Below, in pieces: positions 12,352 to 24,529 of a stretch of DNA of 64,000 bases. Position 1 is the stretch's first letter. Each line of letters starts with the position of its first letter. The stretch is taken from assembly GCA_030998225.1 (NCBI GenBank), contig JAPYXD010000727.1, positions 2,976,001 to 3,040,000 of the forward strand. Reading direction: 5' to 3'. The translations under genes and the position numbers were made by a program. Source of the DNA: Diplolepis rosae (Eukaryota > Arthropoda > Insecta > Hymenoptera > Diplolepididae). The notes below the pieces were generated by a model that ran no database searches, was not told where the DNA came from, and saw only the letters and a list, made by a program, of their open reading frames with translations.

Positions 12352-12655
12352 TTTTTAGTGTGCCAGTAATTGTGTGTGGCCCTGACGTTAATGCACTTGT
12401 TTAAAGACATAATGCGAATAACTCAATGCTTTCATTGCTTCTGCTAGTCACGCCACTCATTATAATTATGTCAGAATTCACCACTTTCTGACCTTCTATT
12501 AGGTTTCTTGAGGACGGTATGGCATTCGCAAATTCACACAGTGTATGTAGCTGCAGAGATAACATTTTTTAAAAACTTAACCATTTTCATTATATGTTTT
12601 TTGTGAACTTATCCATATGCAGCTGTAGAAAAATGTATACCACTGCCGGCCATAT

Positions 12656-13341
12656 TTGTTTCGCGACACGCGCGCCTCTTTGCCCGCGGTGGTAGTTTTC
12701 ATTGCCAATATTCCATGGAATAAATTGAACTTTCTGCGCCTGCAAGAGAAAAATAAAAATGTTTCAAAATGTTTATTTTGTAGTAAAGTGTTAAAAAATG
12801 TTGGATATAATCGCCTTCTGGGACACAGGTATGTAGTTGTACAAGTAAGCAATTGTAGAATATTGTTATTTTTGTAAATTCAAATATTTGTGCGATTATG
12901 TATTAATACAATTTTCTTGAGTATACCGGTTAATATTCTAACCTCAAATTCGTATCTCCGTTTTATCTGTGGTTAAAAAATATTTTTCATGATCATACTT
13001 TATTATTATTGTAAAATGTTGTTTAACATATGAAACTGAAAGCTGTTCATATGTTTTTTTATTCATATTTTGGAGAAGTTTTGTGCTTAATGATGACCCT
13101 ATTGAGGAATTAATTTTTTTTTTATTTTCACATAAATAAACATAAATTTTACATAAAAAGCATTTATTTAACATAAATAAATTTATGTGAATTATTTTAA
13201 ACATTTTATTTAAGGAATGTTTGCAGTCGACTAAGCGGCATTGATGCTAGTGAAGAAAATAATACTCCAATTAGTGAAGACATCATAATTGCGGACAATG
13301 ATGTTTCTACATCTGAACTAAAAATGGAAATTCTCAAGTAA
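12656..13341 (+). CDS. Small BED-type zinc-finger protein, two exons
   Basis: Exon 12656-12828 (donor CAG|GTATGT) joins exon 13215-13341 (acceptor TTTAAG|G) in phase, giving about 99 aa. Across the junction the protein reads KCLFCSKVLKN...GHR then NVCSRL, a BED-finger arrangement (C-x2-C ... H-x3-C) completed only by splicing. The tail is acidic and Ser/Thr-rich and ends MEILK. BED fingers are DNA-binding modules typical of hAT transposases. The remainder of a transposase is absent, so this is a transposon remnant or a small derived gene. The true start is uncertain: upstream sequence offers an acceptor-like site before AGAAAAATAAAAATG, so fusion to the THAP exon is possible. Confidence 0.5.
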
Positions 13342-13603
13342 ATCCTTCAAATTATTCAAACATATAGGGTATCAATTTGTGGTTTCTTATCCTTTTCTTT
13401 TTTAAAAAATATTCTTTATTGATATAAGTTTAAACCTATTTTTAAAAAACCGAACAAAAACAATGATTTTATTATTTTTGTTGTAAATTTTACATTACTT
13501 AATTTTGATAATATTTATTGAAAATATAGATTATTTAAACAGGCAATACTATTCGCAGGTAAAATTTGATTAGTAGGTATAATTTATCGAAACTTTTTAA
13601 ATA

Positions 13604-14043
13604 CACTCGAGATTCCCTGTAACGAAAAGCTCGAGCATCGGAAACCTCTCTGTAACAAACGCGAGAGGGATCCCCTCCATATCCTACTTGTTGCTAAGCG
13701 CTGTTATGCGCATTATATAATGCGCGCAGTCTGTCTGTCAGTGCGGCTATGTGAATAATATATTTACATAGTTAAAACGGTATAAAAAAGATTTCTGTGA
13801 GTATTGAACATGGAATTAACTTATTTGACGGTATGTACTCAAAATACTAAAAATTTGTGATTAATTCATTAATTTGTGATAAAAGCCATCAAACTCATTG
13901 ATTACTTTTTCAAATTCGAGCGCGCTTCATTCCGTAGTAGTGGGGGAAGAGGGGTCGATCGTCTGCTCGTTATAGGGAGGCGTGACGCGCTTGTTACAGA
14001 GAGGTTTCGTTACAGGGAATTTCGTTATAGGGAATCTCGAGTG
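13604..14043. mobile_element. TA-flanked MITE with subterminal CTGTAACRA repeats
   Basis: The left end CACTCGAGATTCCCTGTAAC is mirrored by the right end (reverse complement CACTCGAGATTCCCTATAAC), with TA on each side (13602-13603 and 14044-14045). Words of the type CCCTGTAACGAAA and CTCTGTAACAAAC repeat just inside both ends, as in pogo-like elements whose CENP-B-type transposase binds subterminal repeats. 440 bp, non-coding, nested within the hAT element, so younger than it. Confidence 0.65.
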
Positions 14044-14367
14044 TAAATGTTTTTAAAATTCCTTATTGTATTATTGCGTGCTAAAAAATGTTTCTGCATT
14101 ATATTTTTTTTAAATTATCTATTTGTGGTCTTGTAAATATGCTGAGAATTTCAAGAAAGTTAACCATACTTGCTGTATTCGCATCTTACACTGTTCTTAA
14201 CATCGAAAATTATCTAATTTTTTAGGAAAATGCAGGATCATCCACCATTTTAGAACCGCGTAATTTACATCATTTAGAGAACTAGTGGGGTAAAATACCT
14301 AGTAATTTACTGTAAAAAACTACGTAAATTACCTAGAGTATTTTACTTACCCAACTCTGCTCTCGGC

Positions 14368-15323
14368 CCAGCATTGCCAGACTGTACCATAATTATGTAA
14401 TCGTACCATAATTTTGACTCTTGTACCATGTTCCATCCGTCGTGTAACATACTTCTTAAATGTACCATAATTTGAAAATACTTCTATTTTTTATTTTTCA
14501 TTTAACCGAAATAAAATGAAGACAAAAGCAGAATAGCCATTATCCAATGAGAATTGTCTTTTGCCCTATATGAAGCATGTTTGACCAATCAATCATTTTT
14601 TTAATGAAGGCTGAGTAGAGTTAATTTTCATGTGATTTACGTAAAGACATTCCTAAGACAATTAAATATTATTTTGCTTTTTATAGATTATAAGCTGTTT
14701 TATAAAAAAAAATGTTCTTTAATAAGAGTTACTTTAAGTAAATGTTACAAAATACAAAGACTTGAAAAAGTAGAAACTGTGTTATAATTATTATTAAAAT
14801 GGTTTTATCAAAACATAATATCATTATATTTATTTACAAAATGTTATTAGAATTTTATTTATAAAAAATATTAAAGTTTGAAGTATTTGAATATATATTA
14901 ATTTGAATTTCGCGCCGCGCATACGTCTTGTGAACGTGTACGCGCGTGTACGTGTGCCATACTGCCATAGTGTACCATAATTTTAACATGCCGGTTCCAT
15001 AATTTCGCTGATTTCGCTCTGCAGCCTCTGATTTTAAGGTTCTTGTTCTTACACCTGTGCCAACTTGCACTTTCTCTTTAATACTTTCTGACCTGTTCCT
15101 GTCTATTCCCCTCTGCTCTAAGCTCCAATATCCAATACTCTGAATACGCTAAATACTCTGGAAAACTCTGATCATGATCTCTGCCACAATCCTGCACAAT
15201 TCACAATGGGAATCTTATTGCTTAAAAAAATAAAAATCTGATATACAATATTGGAGTAAGAGAATGAAAAAAGAAATGAATAAGGAAAAGCATAGAGCTG
15301 CGAAATAAACAAAATTGTGAATT
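14368..15323. other. Upstream region of IARS2
   Basis: AT-rich, no coding exon seen. The phrase TGTACCATAATT or a close variant recurs near 14384, 14405, 14460 and 14970, a loose dispersed repeat. A short GC-richer block (CGCGCCGCGCATACG) lies at about 14910. The 5' UTR and promoter of IARS2 are expected near the right edge, but no TATA box is obvious. Confidence 0.45.
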
Positions 15324-18300
15324 ATGTCAATTAGTTTTAATATTTCATTTTGTAGAACGAAACATTTGCTCTTGAGTCATGGAAAAGCTCTTATTAGATA
15401 TTATTCAGGAACTCAAAAAAATGTTAAGACAAGACAATACACAGACACAATTTTATTGCCACAAACAAATTTTCCATCGAAACTCACTGGGCAGAAGAAA
15501 ATTGAAATGAGTGAATACTTGGCAGAGGTAAATATAGTGAAAAACATTTTTGTCTTATATTTTTATTTGTACATTTTAAATTTGTTCTTTTACTTTAGAA
15601 ATGTGGATTTCATGAATTGTATAATTGGCAAAGATTAAATCTGTCTGGTCCTGATTTTATATTGCATGATGGACCACCTTATGCCAATGGAAAGCTTCAC
15701 ATGGGTCACGCAATAAATAAGGTCAGTTACCGTTTGATACAGACAAAGATATATAATTATAAACGATGAATTGTTATAACCTAAATATTGTCATGATTAA
15801 AATTTCCTACAGATTTTAAAAGACATTACTCTCAGGAGTAAATTAATAAAAGGCCAAAGAGTGCACTATGTGCCAGGGTGGGATTGCCACGGTCTACCAA
15901 TTGAATTAAAAGCTTTGACAGCAGCAAAAGCTAAAGCAAAAGAACTGACCCCTCTACAAATTCGTGAACAAGGTACATTATGTCAATAATAAACTGTGCA
16001 ATGTGTAATTGAATAATATTCTACCTTTTATTTATAATATAATACTTATTAGTTAATATTTGTTTCCTATAGCAAGAAAGTATGCAAAAGAGGTAATCAC
16101 TCATCAACGAGCGGAATTTGCTTCTTGGGGTGTTGTAGCAGATTGGAAAGATTCTGGTTGTTATTTTACAAATGATGTTTCCTATATTACAAATCAATTA
16201 CAACAGTTTATAAATTTATACGAGAAAGGACTTGTCTACAGAGACTTCAAACCAGTACATTGGTCCCCTTCTTCAAGGTTTGCAAATTTCTATTGATTAT
16301 AGTATTAAAATTGTGACTTGACTTTTGATCATAAAATTATTTTCAGAACAGCACTAGCAGAAGCAGAATTAGAATATAATGACAATCACCAGAGCAAATG
16401 CGCCACTATCCGTTTACGAGTTTCGGAGTTGCCACCAACATTAGCTGAATTCAAAGGAAAAAATCTTTATGCTTTGACATGGACCACAACTCCATGGACT
16501 CTTGTAGCAAATCAAGCTTTAGCATTTTGCTCTGATGCTATTTATTGTGTGGTAGAAAATACTGAAGGTGACTTGTATCTTGTTGCCCAAGATTTGCTGA
16601 AGAGTATTGCGGAAAAAATAGGATCTTTGAATCCATTAAAAACAGTCAAAGGTACAAGTATTTAAAATTGCTAAAAAGAAATAGAAAATTTTGAAAGAAA
16701 TTGGGTATACAATAAAATATTTTTGTAGGAAGTGAACTCCTTGGTGCGAAATACCTTCAACCTATCACGGGTATTCTACTGCCATTTTTACCTGGAAGTC
16801 ATGTAAATACTATAGTAGGAACTGGATTAGTACATACAGCTCCCGCTCATGGATCTGAGGATTTCTGTGTTGCTATAGAACATAAAATTCCAGTAGTGAG
16901 TTTTAAATATAAGAAAAATTGGATATTGTATCCAAACTACTATTGTTGAGATTGTTACATCTTTGATTTAGTTATCTATAGTGAATGACGAAGGACGATA
17001 CACAGATGAAGCTGGTTCTCCATTTTCTGGCTTGGAAGTTTTGAAGGAAGGCACAGAAGCAGTTTTACAACATTTAAACAAAGATGTAATTCATACAGAA
17101 ACATTGACACACAGTTATCCCTATGATTGGAGAACAAAAAAACCAGTTATAACTCGAGCCAGTTATCAGTGGTTTATAGACACGGCTGTCATAAAAGACA
17201 GAGCAATCGTAAGCCCATCATATATCCATAAGTTTTATCTGTTACAATATCTTATATTATGCAAGTAAATTTATTCTTTTCAGAAAATTATAGAAAATTT
17301 GAAAGTATATCCAGAACTAAGACGAGAGTCTGCGCTGAATTCCTTAACCACTCAAATTAAACAGAGACCCTATTGGTGCATTTCTCGACAAAGAGTGTGG
17401 GGCACACCTATTCCTGTAATATATCTCGGAGACTCTAAAAAAGTGTTTACAAACAGGTTTGTTATTCAACGATTGCTGTATTAAAAACAATTAAGGCCAT
17501 GTATCAAATGAACCACGTGACTATAGTAATTGAAATTACAGGCCTGTGAAGTTATTCAAAATCTAATTACTAAAATCAATTCTTTCTTCATAACAGACCT
17601 TCTTTACTCTTTCGTTTATGTCTGATTGGCATAGAAAATCCATTTTATCTATTGATTTTTAAATAACCTTACAGACTGTAATTACAATTACCGACTTCAT
17701 GGACTTTAAATGTAACGTACTTTTATATTTGTATAATTTGTACAGAGAATTGGTTGAAAGGTTGTGTCGCTTGATAGATAAAAATGGTAGCGATTGTTGG
17801 TGGGAGTTGCCAGTTGAGAAAATAGTTGGTAAAAAACTAATGCAGGAATTAAATGTCACAAAGCTCGAAAGGGGAAATGATATCATGGACATTTGGTTTG
17901 ATAGCGGGATTTCCTGGTCAACAGTTTTACCAGAAGGAAAAGCAGATCTTTATATGGAGGGAATGGATCAGTTTACAGGGTGGTTTCAAACTTCATTACT
18001 CACTTCTGTTGCTCTGCAAAATTCTGCTCCATACAAGTAAGAATTTTTCACTTTCGCAACTTTAAATATTGAAAAAATGGGCATTAAAAGCGTTTCCTTT
18101 TTTATTTTAGAGAATTGTTTGTTCACGGATTTGCTGTAGATGAGAAAAATAACAAAATGTCTAAGTCTTTGGGAAATATAGTCAGTCCAGAGGAAGTAAT
18201 AAAAGGCGGAATAAACCAAAACAAGAAACCAGTTTACGGTGTAGACGTACTTAGGTGTGAATCATACGATACAAATCAAGTTTTTTAAGAATAATTTTAG

Positions 18301-19445
18301 CTCAAATAAAAAATATAATTTTTAATGAGGTTTAGATGGTGGGTGGCTAGTCATGGATGCCAGCACATGTTGGTTCCAGTCAAGGAAACGTTGCTTCGCG
18401 ATAGTTCAGACTGTATCACAAAAATTCGAAGCGTTTTGCGGTTTCTTTTAGGAACTTTGCATCCTTATAGTTTAAAAAATACTGTTGAACCACAATATTT
18501 GTATCTGGATAGATACATGTTGCATCGACTTTATCATTATAATGATCAGGTAGAACAAATTTGCAATCAGTTAGATTTATCTAAAAAGTTTTACTTTTCT
18601 AATACTAAAATTAATCATGTTTCAGATTCAGAATTTATATTTTACTTATCAATATCATAATGTCTCGAAACTCATTATAAACTTTGTAACAAACGACGTT
18701 TCATCAATTTATTGCTACTTGGTGAAAGATAGACTTTATTGTGAGATTGCCAATAATCCTTATCGAGCTGGTGCAGTGGATGTCATGGGTGCGATTTTAG
18801 CTGTACTTGTCAGGTCCATTGCACCAATTGTTCCACATCTTGCAGAAGAAGTATGGTTGCATCATCCTGAGAATCTAGGTGTGATACCTTTCATTAAAAT
18901 AACTAATTTTTGTTAAAAACTATAATCTAATATATATTATAATTTTTAAAGCTTCCGTGCCCTTATTTCATTCCGGATACAAACAAATGGAAAATTGGAA
19001 TCAACCGGAAGTTGAGGAAATAGTGAAGAGTGCATTATTGTTAAGGGATGGAATAAACAAACTTGCGAAAGTAAATACGTGGGAATTAAATGCCACGGTT
19101 AGAGTTAATTCTTCAAAATTTGCTTTACTGAGGGTAACTACATTATACAATTATAATATTCTTCATTTGTTCTTTGATAATTTTTCGTTTTTATTTAACG
19201 ATGCAATTTTTAACATTTGTAAACAGAATCTTCAGAAGGAAAAAGAATCTTCAACCTCTGAACTATGTGAAATAGTTCGCGTTTCGTCTATCACATTAAT
19301 CGAAGACGAAGCATGTACAGATCTACAAATCGAGTTAGAACCAACCAATAAAGAACTTTGTAAACGCTGTAGACGACATCCTATATCAGAAAATGAAGAA
19401 GTGTGTTTTCGGTGTAATGAAATTATCAACTCGTCTTGTATATAA
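15324..19445 (+). CDS. IARS2: Mitochondrial isoleucyl-tRNA synthetase
   Basis: Class I synthetase that charges mitochondrial tRNA-Ile. Fourteen exons: 15324-15527, 15599-15721, 15813-15972, 16073-16277, 16347-16651, 16729-16895, 16972-17208, 17284-17456, 17746-18036, 18111-18254, 18336-18549, 18626-18878, 18952-19133, 19227-19445; total 958 aa with all phases consistent. The N-terminus is Arg/Ser-rich and lacks acids at first, fitting a mitochondrial presequence. HIGH signature [13 protein letters not shown] at residues 94-106; WDCHGLPIE follows; editing-domain motif [22 protein letters not shown] at 637-641 in [13 protein letters not shown]; anticodon-binding region with PHLAEEVW. The C-terminal zinc site shows CKRC (931-934) and CFRC (946-949). 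The exon at 16972 uses the second AG of three, chosen because the others give a stop. Divergent from mRpL1, convergent with EXO1. Confidence 0.95.
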
Positions 19446-20003
19446 ACATTTTATTTGCTCCTTTTTGAGAAGCAAGCGTAAGTATTCACGATTAATGTAA
19501 ATAAATTCAACGGACTTTCTTTTTAACTAATGCTGCATTTTTCCTTATGAAGAATTATTAGAATCTTTATTTAGTAGTGCATCCAGAGTAGAGTTTTGAA
19601 AATAACATTCACAGTTTTAATTTTAATTTCATTTTTATTGTAAGTCCTTGTAGCTTTGAATATTATTGGGGAAATTTTCTAGTAGAAGAAGTATATACTT
19701 TACAAATACTTGCTGAATAAAACTCTTGTTTCTTTCCTTCCCTTCACTTTATTTACATAAATGACAATATCTTTAAGACAAAATAAAGAATAATTCTTGA
19801 GCAGCTGAAATGTGGTTTATCACAGATTGACATGAAACATCTGGACTTAATAATATATATGACTATAACACCTCAACAAGAAAGATGAATTTACAACATT
19901 GAACTGTATACATATATCTACAAGCCTATAAAAATGAGTTTTAAAACAAATAAATGCAGCACGACCCTTAAAAGTAAAAAAATGGCAGCTGTTTGTTATA
20001 AGT
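19446..20003. other. Convergent 3' region between IARS2 and EXO1
   Basis: Holds the 3' ends of the two converging genes. AATAAA signals on the plus strand at 19500-19505 and 19716-19721 are candidates for IARS2 polyadenylation. On the minus strand AATAAA complements (TTTATT) near 19749 could serve EXO1. No further gene was seen. Confidence 0.5.
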
Positions 20004-20023
20004 CTATTGAAGCCTCTTCACTT

Positions 20024-23000
20024 TTAATTCTTTAAACTCGCTCTGAAATAATTACAGATAAAACTTGAGAATTTTAGAAAAGAATAGGTGTGGTTTTGGC
20101 ATCATTAAATAAACTTACTTCTTCTGGAATCCAAACATATTCAGAAGACTCTGTTGGCCCTGTGGTGAAACCGATTTCTTAGATGACACTGAGCTACGAA
20201 CTCTCTTCTTAGTTTGTTGATCCTAATAAAAAATTGAAATCGTTAACAAAATCCTCTTAGTTTAAGTTTTGAAGGATATAAATAAAAATGCCTACTGGTC
20301 TGTATCTTTGTGAACTTTCTAATTTTTTGACGCCTAAAGTTCTTGTGTTGGTCCATTTAAATAAACTAGGCCTAACGCTATCGATACTACTACTATTAAC
20401 AGAATAATCCAGTTCTGAATCAGGACTAGAACTTCTTGGTGTGTTCAAGTCTTTCAATAATTCCTCTGTATTCATAAACTGACTTCCCTCACTTTTTTGC
20501 GAATATTCTGTAGAGTCTCTTTCTATCTGAGATTCTAATTCTGTGGAAATGTATACACTCGAAAGACCAATGCTTCCATCTAATAGATTATCGGAACTAC
20601 TTTGTTCAGGAGATTTAAAAAGTTCTGAATATGTGGAAAGTTCTTCCTCCTTAGATAACTCTATCTCAACTTCTTTTAAAGATTTTTGTTCACTATCTCC
20701 GCACGATTGCTCCACATCTTGTTCGGTTGTTGCCATCATATTAATATTTATGTTTTCCTTCCCTTCAACTTTTTTTTCTTCAGTTTCATCGTCGTTAATC
20801 GTGATTTTAGTTTGGCTAGATTTTGAGTCGCTTTCAATTTTCTCGGACGGGGGAGACTGTGTGAAGAATTTGCTTTTTATAACAACTGTATTATCAATTA
20901 CAGTTGGCGTGAAAACATTAAATCGTGTTCGTCTTCTCGTTCTGTTGATAAGACTCGGAGAAACTCCGTCCGCACCTTTTAAAAATGGATTTCTTGTTCT
21001 TCTGTTAAGCACTGGAGACTTCATTTTTTGACTTTCTTCATTTTCTTCTCTGGGCTCAGGTTCAGAAGGTAATTTCGTTTCGGCAACTTCGTCCTTTGAC
21101 TTTGATTCTTGTCCGTATAATGCGAATAAGTCTTCTTCTTCTTGAAACTCTATAATAATTTCAAGATTACAATTTCAGCAATTTGAAATAATAAAATAAA
21201 ATATAGATAATAAGCTATAACCTTCAAAATTTCGTTTTCTTGGTGTTGATTTTTTTATAATCGTTGTTTGAAGCATCATTACTTGACCTACAGTGTTTGG
21301 CCATACGTGTTCAGTTTTTTTCTCTTTGGTTGGCCTACTCTTTTCCATTGTATAGTTTTGGGACCAAATACTACGGTGTTTTGCAATTTGTCTATTTGTC
21401 CATGAATGAGTTCGAAAGGACTGCCTCTGTAAATTAATATACATTTCCAAAATAAAATTAAAACGATAAATAGGAAATAAGACAAATAATAATAAAATGC
21501 ATGTATGACATCTCTTACTGGTTGATTATCGGGATCGAAATTGTGAAGCTGTTTGAACGTGAATGGATCGTAGTTTCCGAGAGCTAGCTGCCAAGCTAAA
21601 TCTTCATCTAATTCAAGACCAGCGTGTCGTAGCTGCTCTTGAGTAACATTTGGAGGTGGAGGATGAAGTCGAACTTGTGTTCTTTTTAAAGGACAGTAGA
21701 CTAATTGATGTTTGAATGTTATAAATGCCCGAAGAAATGAGTCTCTGTATTCTTTTGTTACTACTAGCGACTTCATGTTCAGATAAGAGGCGATTCGTGA
21801 AAGTGCCTGGAAATTTAATTATATTTCAATTTAGATTTAGAATCATAAATTCATTAAAAAAAATTATAAAACTTAAAAATGTATATTACGTTGTAAATGT
21901 CGCAATCAGTGTTTTTTAAAATGAATTTACATGCTTTAGATAATCCTATTCCTGGAAGCGAAGGCAAGTAATCACAGCCGGAAAGAATACACATATAGCG
22001 AAACTTATCCATGTCAAAGTGCTCAGCACGAACCCCCATTGCCAGATGAAGGCGATCTTGTTCTACCAATAGCCCATTTCCAATTATGTCCATCTTAAAA
22101 AATATCTAGAAAAGGTGTTTCACAACTCAAGTTCTATAATTTTGTCAATTTTACACCTTAACCATATTTCGTAATTCAATATTTATGCCATACCTTATTA
22201 CAACCAAATAAAGTTAAGTCACTATCCTCTGTAATAACGATATCAGCGATACCAGATATGTTTAAATACGCTAATTGAGCATCAGCTTCGTAAGGAGCCA
22301 CGATGCAGTCGACGTTTTCTGCCTGACATTGTTTAATAACTTCTAAGGCCATGTCGTGTGAAATGTCTATTGATCTCCTCAAGAGATTCCTTCCTTCACT
22401 GTGTTTTCCCATTCGCATCAACTCTGCCGCTCTTCGCTTGTTGCCTTCTCTTTGTCTTTAAAATATATTACCATTATAAATATCACACTTTACGTTTACT
22501 ATCTGAAACAAGACTCGATGTGCATCAATGTTATCCAATAAAAGTAAAAAAATAAAAATAAACCTTGAAGAATTTTTTCAATCTTTTCTTTTTGTAACAA
22601 TTTTCTTAATTTTCATAACATTTTTTCTGGAATTTTTCACCTAAGCCTATAAAACTTACTTGTTAGCATTTGTTTCTGAATAATAATTAAATTTCAATAA
22701 CACAATAAAGATATTTCAATAAAAAATATCTGATAAGAAATGCTTCCAATTAAAAAATGAATTTTTCATTTATCAATGACAAATATTCCTAAAAATTTTC
22801 GAAATTTTAATACCATTTAGACTTTTAAGTACATTTTCTAAATTACATGGGTTTTCTAGATTTTTTTAATTCTGTATTAATTCGATAATAAAATACTAAA
22901 AGTACTAAAAAACTTTATGATAAGAAACTCACTCTCTCCTTCTGATTTCTGTTTCTGCTTTAGCAGGTAAATGGCGTCCATCGAATACCAAAATTGGTTT

Positions 23001-23912
23001 TACATTTGCTGCGAGTAGCATATGCACAAGCTTCATACAATATTTAACGTATCTACAAAATAATTCTTTTAGCTAAAATAAAGTTTGCAAAAAGTTTAAA
23101 TTTAACTATTTTATTATTATCTAAAATTGATATAATCCTCATATTATATTAATTATCACTCATATATTAAACTGCTGGATCAAGCCTTTTTACCTCATAA
23201 AAAAGTTGTATCTGATGTTATTTTTGAAAAGAATACCCTACAAAACTGTCTAAATAATTCTATGCCCTTATTTGATCCAGCAGCTCAATTATTGAAACAT
23301 TCAATGTTATCAACTTCTTGGTAATACATAATACAATGAGAATGTAATAAGTCGTATTTATAAAACTTCACTCAATAAGCATAAATTAATACAAATGTAA
23401 GTATTTGCTGATTCAACAAAATATTCAAAACAATCATTAACTAATTTTGTTTTCATCATCAAAAAAAAAATTTTTTACTTCATATGAACTACTTATTGAT
23501 AGACTAGAATTATACAATGAATTAATGAATTTATATTGTTTTTATAATTAATAACATTGAAAAGGTATTAATTTTTTATGGATTTTTCGAAACGAAATAA
23601 AGGTTCAGTAGTTTGGAGCAAATCAATTATGAAACAACTTTAAATCTCATTATTAAATTATTAGGAATACATGGAGGAAGCATTGACTAAATATATAATA
23701 TAAATAAACAAATAATAGACATATAGTAAAAATTAGAAAATTAAAACTTACGCATCCGATGATTGACCCATAATTAACTTATCAGCACATGAAAAAGCAC
23801 CTTTATGCAACCAGCAATATGCATCAATTGCTGCTGTATGACCCGAAAATTCAGATATGTTAGTTTTCTTTGATGCTTTGTTCAAAAACGGAATTAGTCC
23901 AGTAATACCCAT
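20024..23912 (-). CDS. EXO1: Exonuclease 1 (5'-3' double-strand DNA exonuclease)
   Basis: FEN1/XPG-family nuclease of mismatch repair and end resection. Exons in transcript order: 23752-23912, 22933-23052, 22194-22455, 21890-22105, 21519-21806, 21222-21426, 20296-21149, 20119-20222, 20024-20042 (742 aa). It begins [13 protein letters not shown]. The acidic active site is complete: D30 in IDAYCW, D78 in VFDG, E150 and D152 in APYEADAQ, D171 and D173 in TEDSDLT, and D226 in SGCDYL followed by helix-hairpin PGIGL. The long exon 7 encodes an acidic, Ser-rich, low-conservation tail, as in other EXO1 proteins. The penultimate exon ends with a PCNA-box-like [10 protein letters not shown]. Two overlapping acceptors (AG at 20043-20044 or 20041-20042) give alternative C-termini, KASLKN or a longer one ending KVKRLQ at 20004. 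Head-to-head with TUBGCP6. Confidence 0.94.
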
Positions 23913-24529
23913 CTTGATAAACCGATTATCTGTTTATTCAATACTTAATGCATTGATGTACCCAACCACTATGACTTGTTGCAATCAAAATTCACTTAAA
24001 ACAAATGCATGAAGCATCTTCCTTGTATTTTCTACTTCAAAGAAACATCACGATTTCGGATACACTATACACTTGTGGTTTATCACGTTATGATCACGTT
24101 AATGCCTCCATTGCGATTGCGAAGAATATGGAAGAGAGTACAAAGAGCGAGAAAGTCCCGCGAAATTTTCTCAAATGTCAAATCGCAAAGATGGCGACTA
24201 ACATAACCTCAAAACAAAGAGGAACATGGAGAGACTTAGAGAAGCAAAACAAAAACAATTAATTTTATGCGTTTTATGACATATACATAAAATTAGAAAG
24301 ATATATTTTACAATATGATAAAATGTAATTGTTTAATATCTTTAATTTAATTTAATCGTTATGTCATGACATGCGCTGTCATGCGTACTCGCTGCAAGCC
24401 AAGCAGAAGAAAAATGGAATGGAAGAACTCAATCAAAATTGTTTGACTTTCACAATTTTCCTTACAAATATGTGTTTGTCCAAAAACGATGTTTGTTTAA
24501 ATACCTGAAAATAGTAAACAAATATAAAA
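23913..24529. promoter_or_regulatory. Bidirectional promoter region of EXO1 and TUBGCP6
   Basis: Only 617 bp separate the two divergent start codons. A YY1-like AAGATGGCGAC at 24188-24198 lies roughly midway, and no TATA box was noticed near either start. Both genes act in dividing cells, so a shared promoter is plausible but inferred. Small open frames here (24005-24262) show no protein features. Confidence 0.5.

Larger units (their letters stand above)
11622..14359. mobile_element. hAT transposon with exact 8-bp target duplication
   Basis: Flanked by identical 8-bp direct repeats CTCTCGGC (11614-11621 and 14360-14367), the hAT hallmark. The left end is CAGGGTTGTGCAG and the right end, reverse complemented, is CAGAGTTGGGTAAG. 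Subterminal inverted blocks (GTAAAATACCT, TACGTAAATTACCTA) occur at both ends. The interior holds a THAP-finger ORF, a spliced BED-finger ORF (BED fingers are typical of hAT transposases), and a younger TA-flanked MITE at 13604-14043. I could not find the hAT catalytic or dimerisation region, so the copy looks non-autonomous. A YY1-like AAGATGGCGGC lies at 11724-11734. Confidence 0.75.

Noticed and set aside
16972..16982. IARS2 exon starting at 16982 (third AG)
   Set aside because: It gives an immediate TGA after the upstream phase; the AG at 16970-16971 yields [11 protein letters not shown], matching the family.
20543..21031. 162-codon plus-strand open frame
   Set aside because: It is the complement of EXO1 exon 7; the minus frame has the splice signals and joins the nuclease domain in phase.
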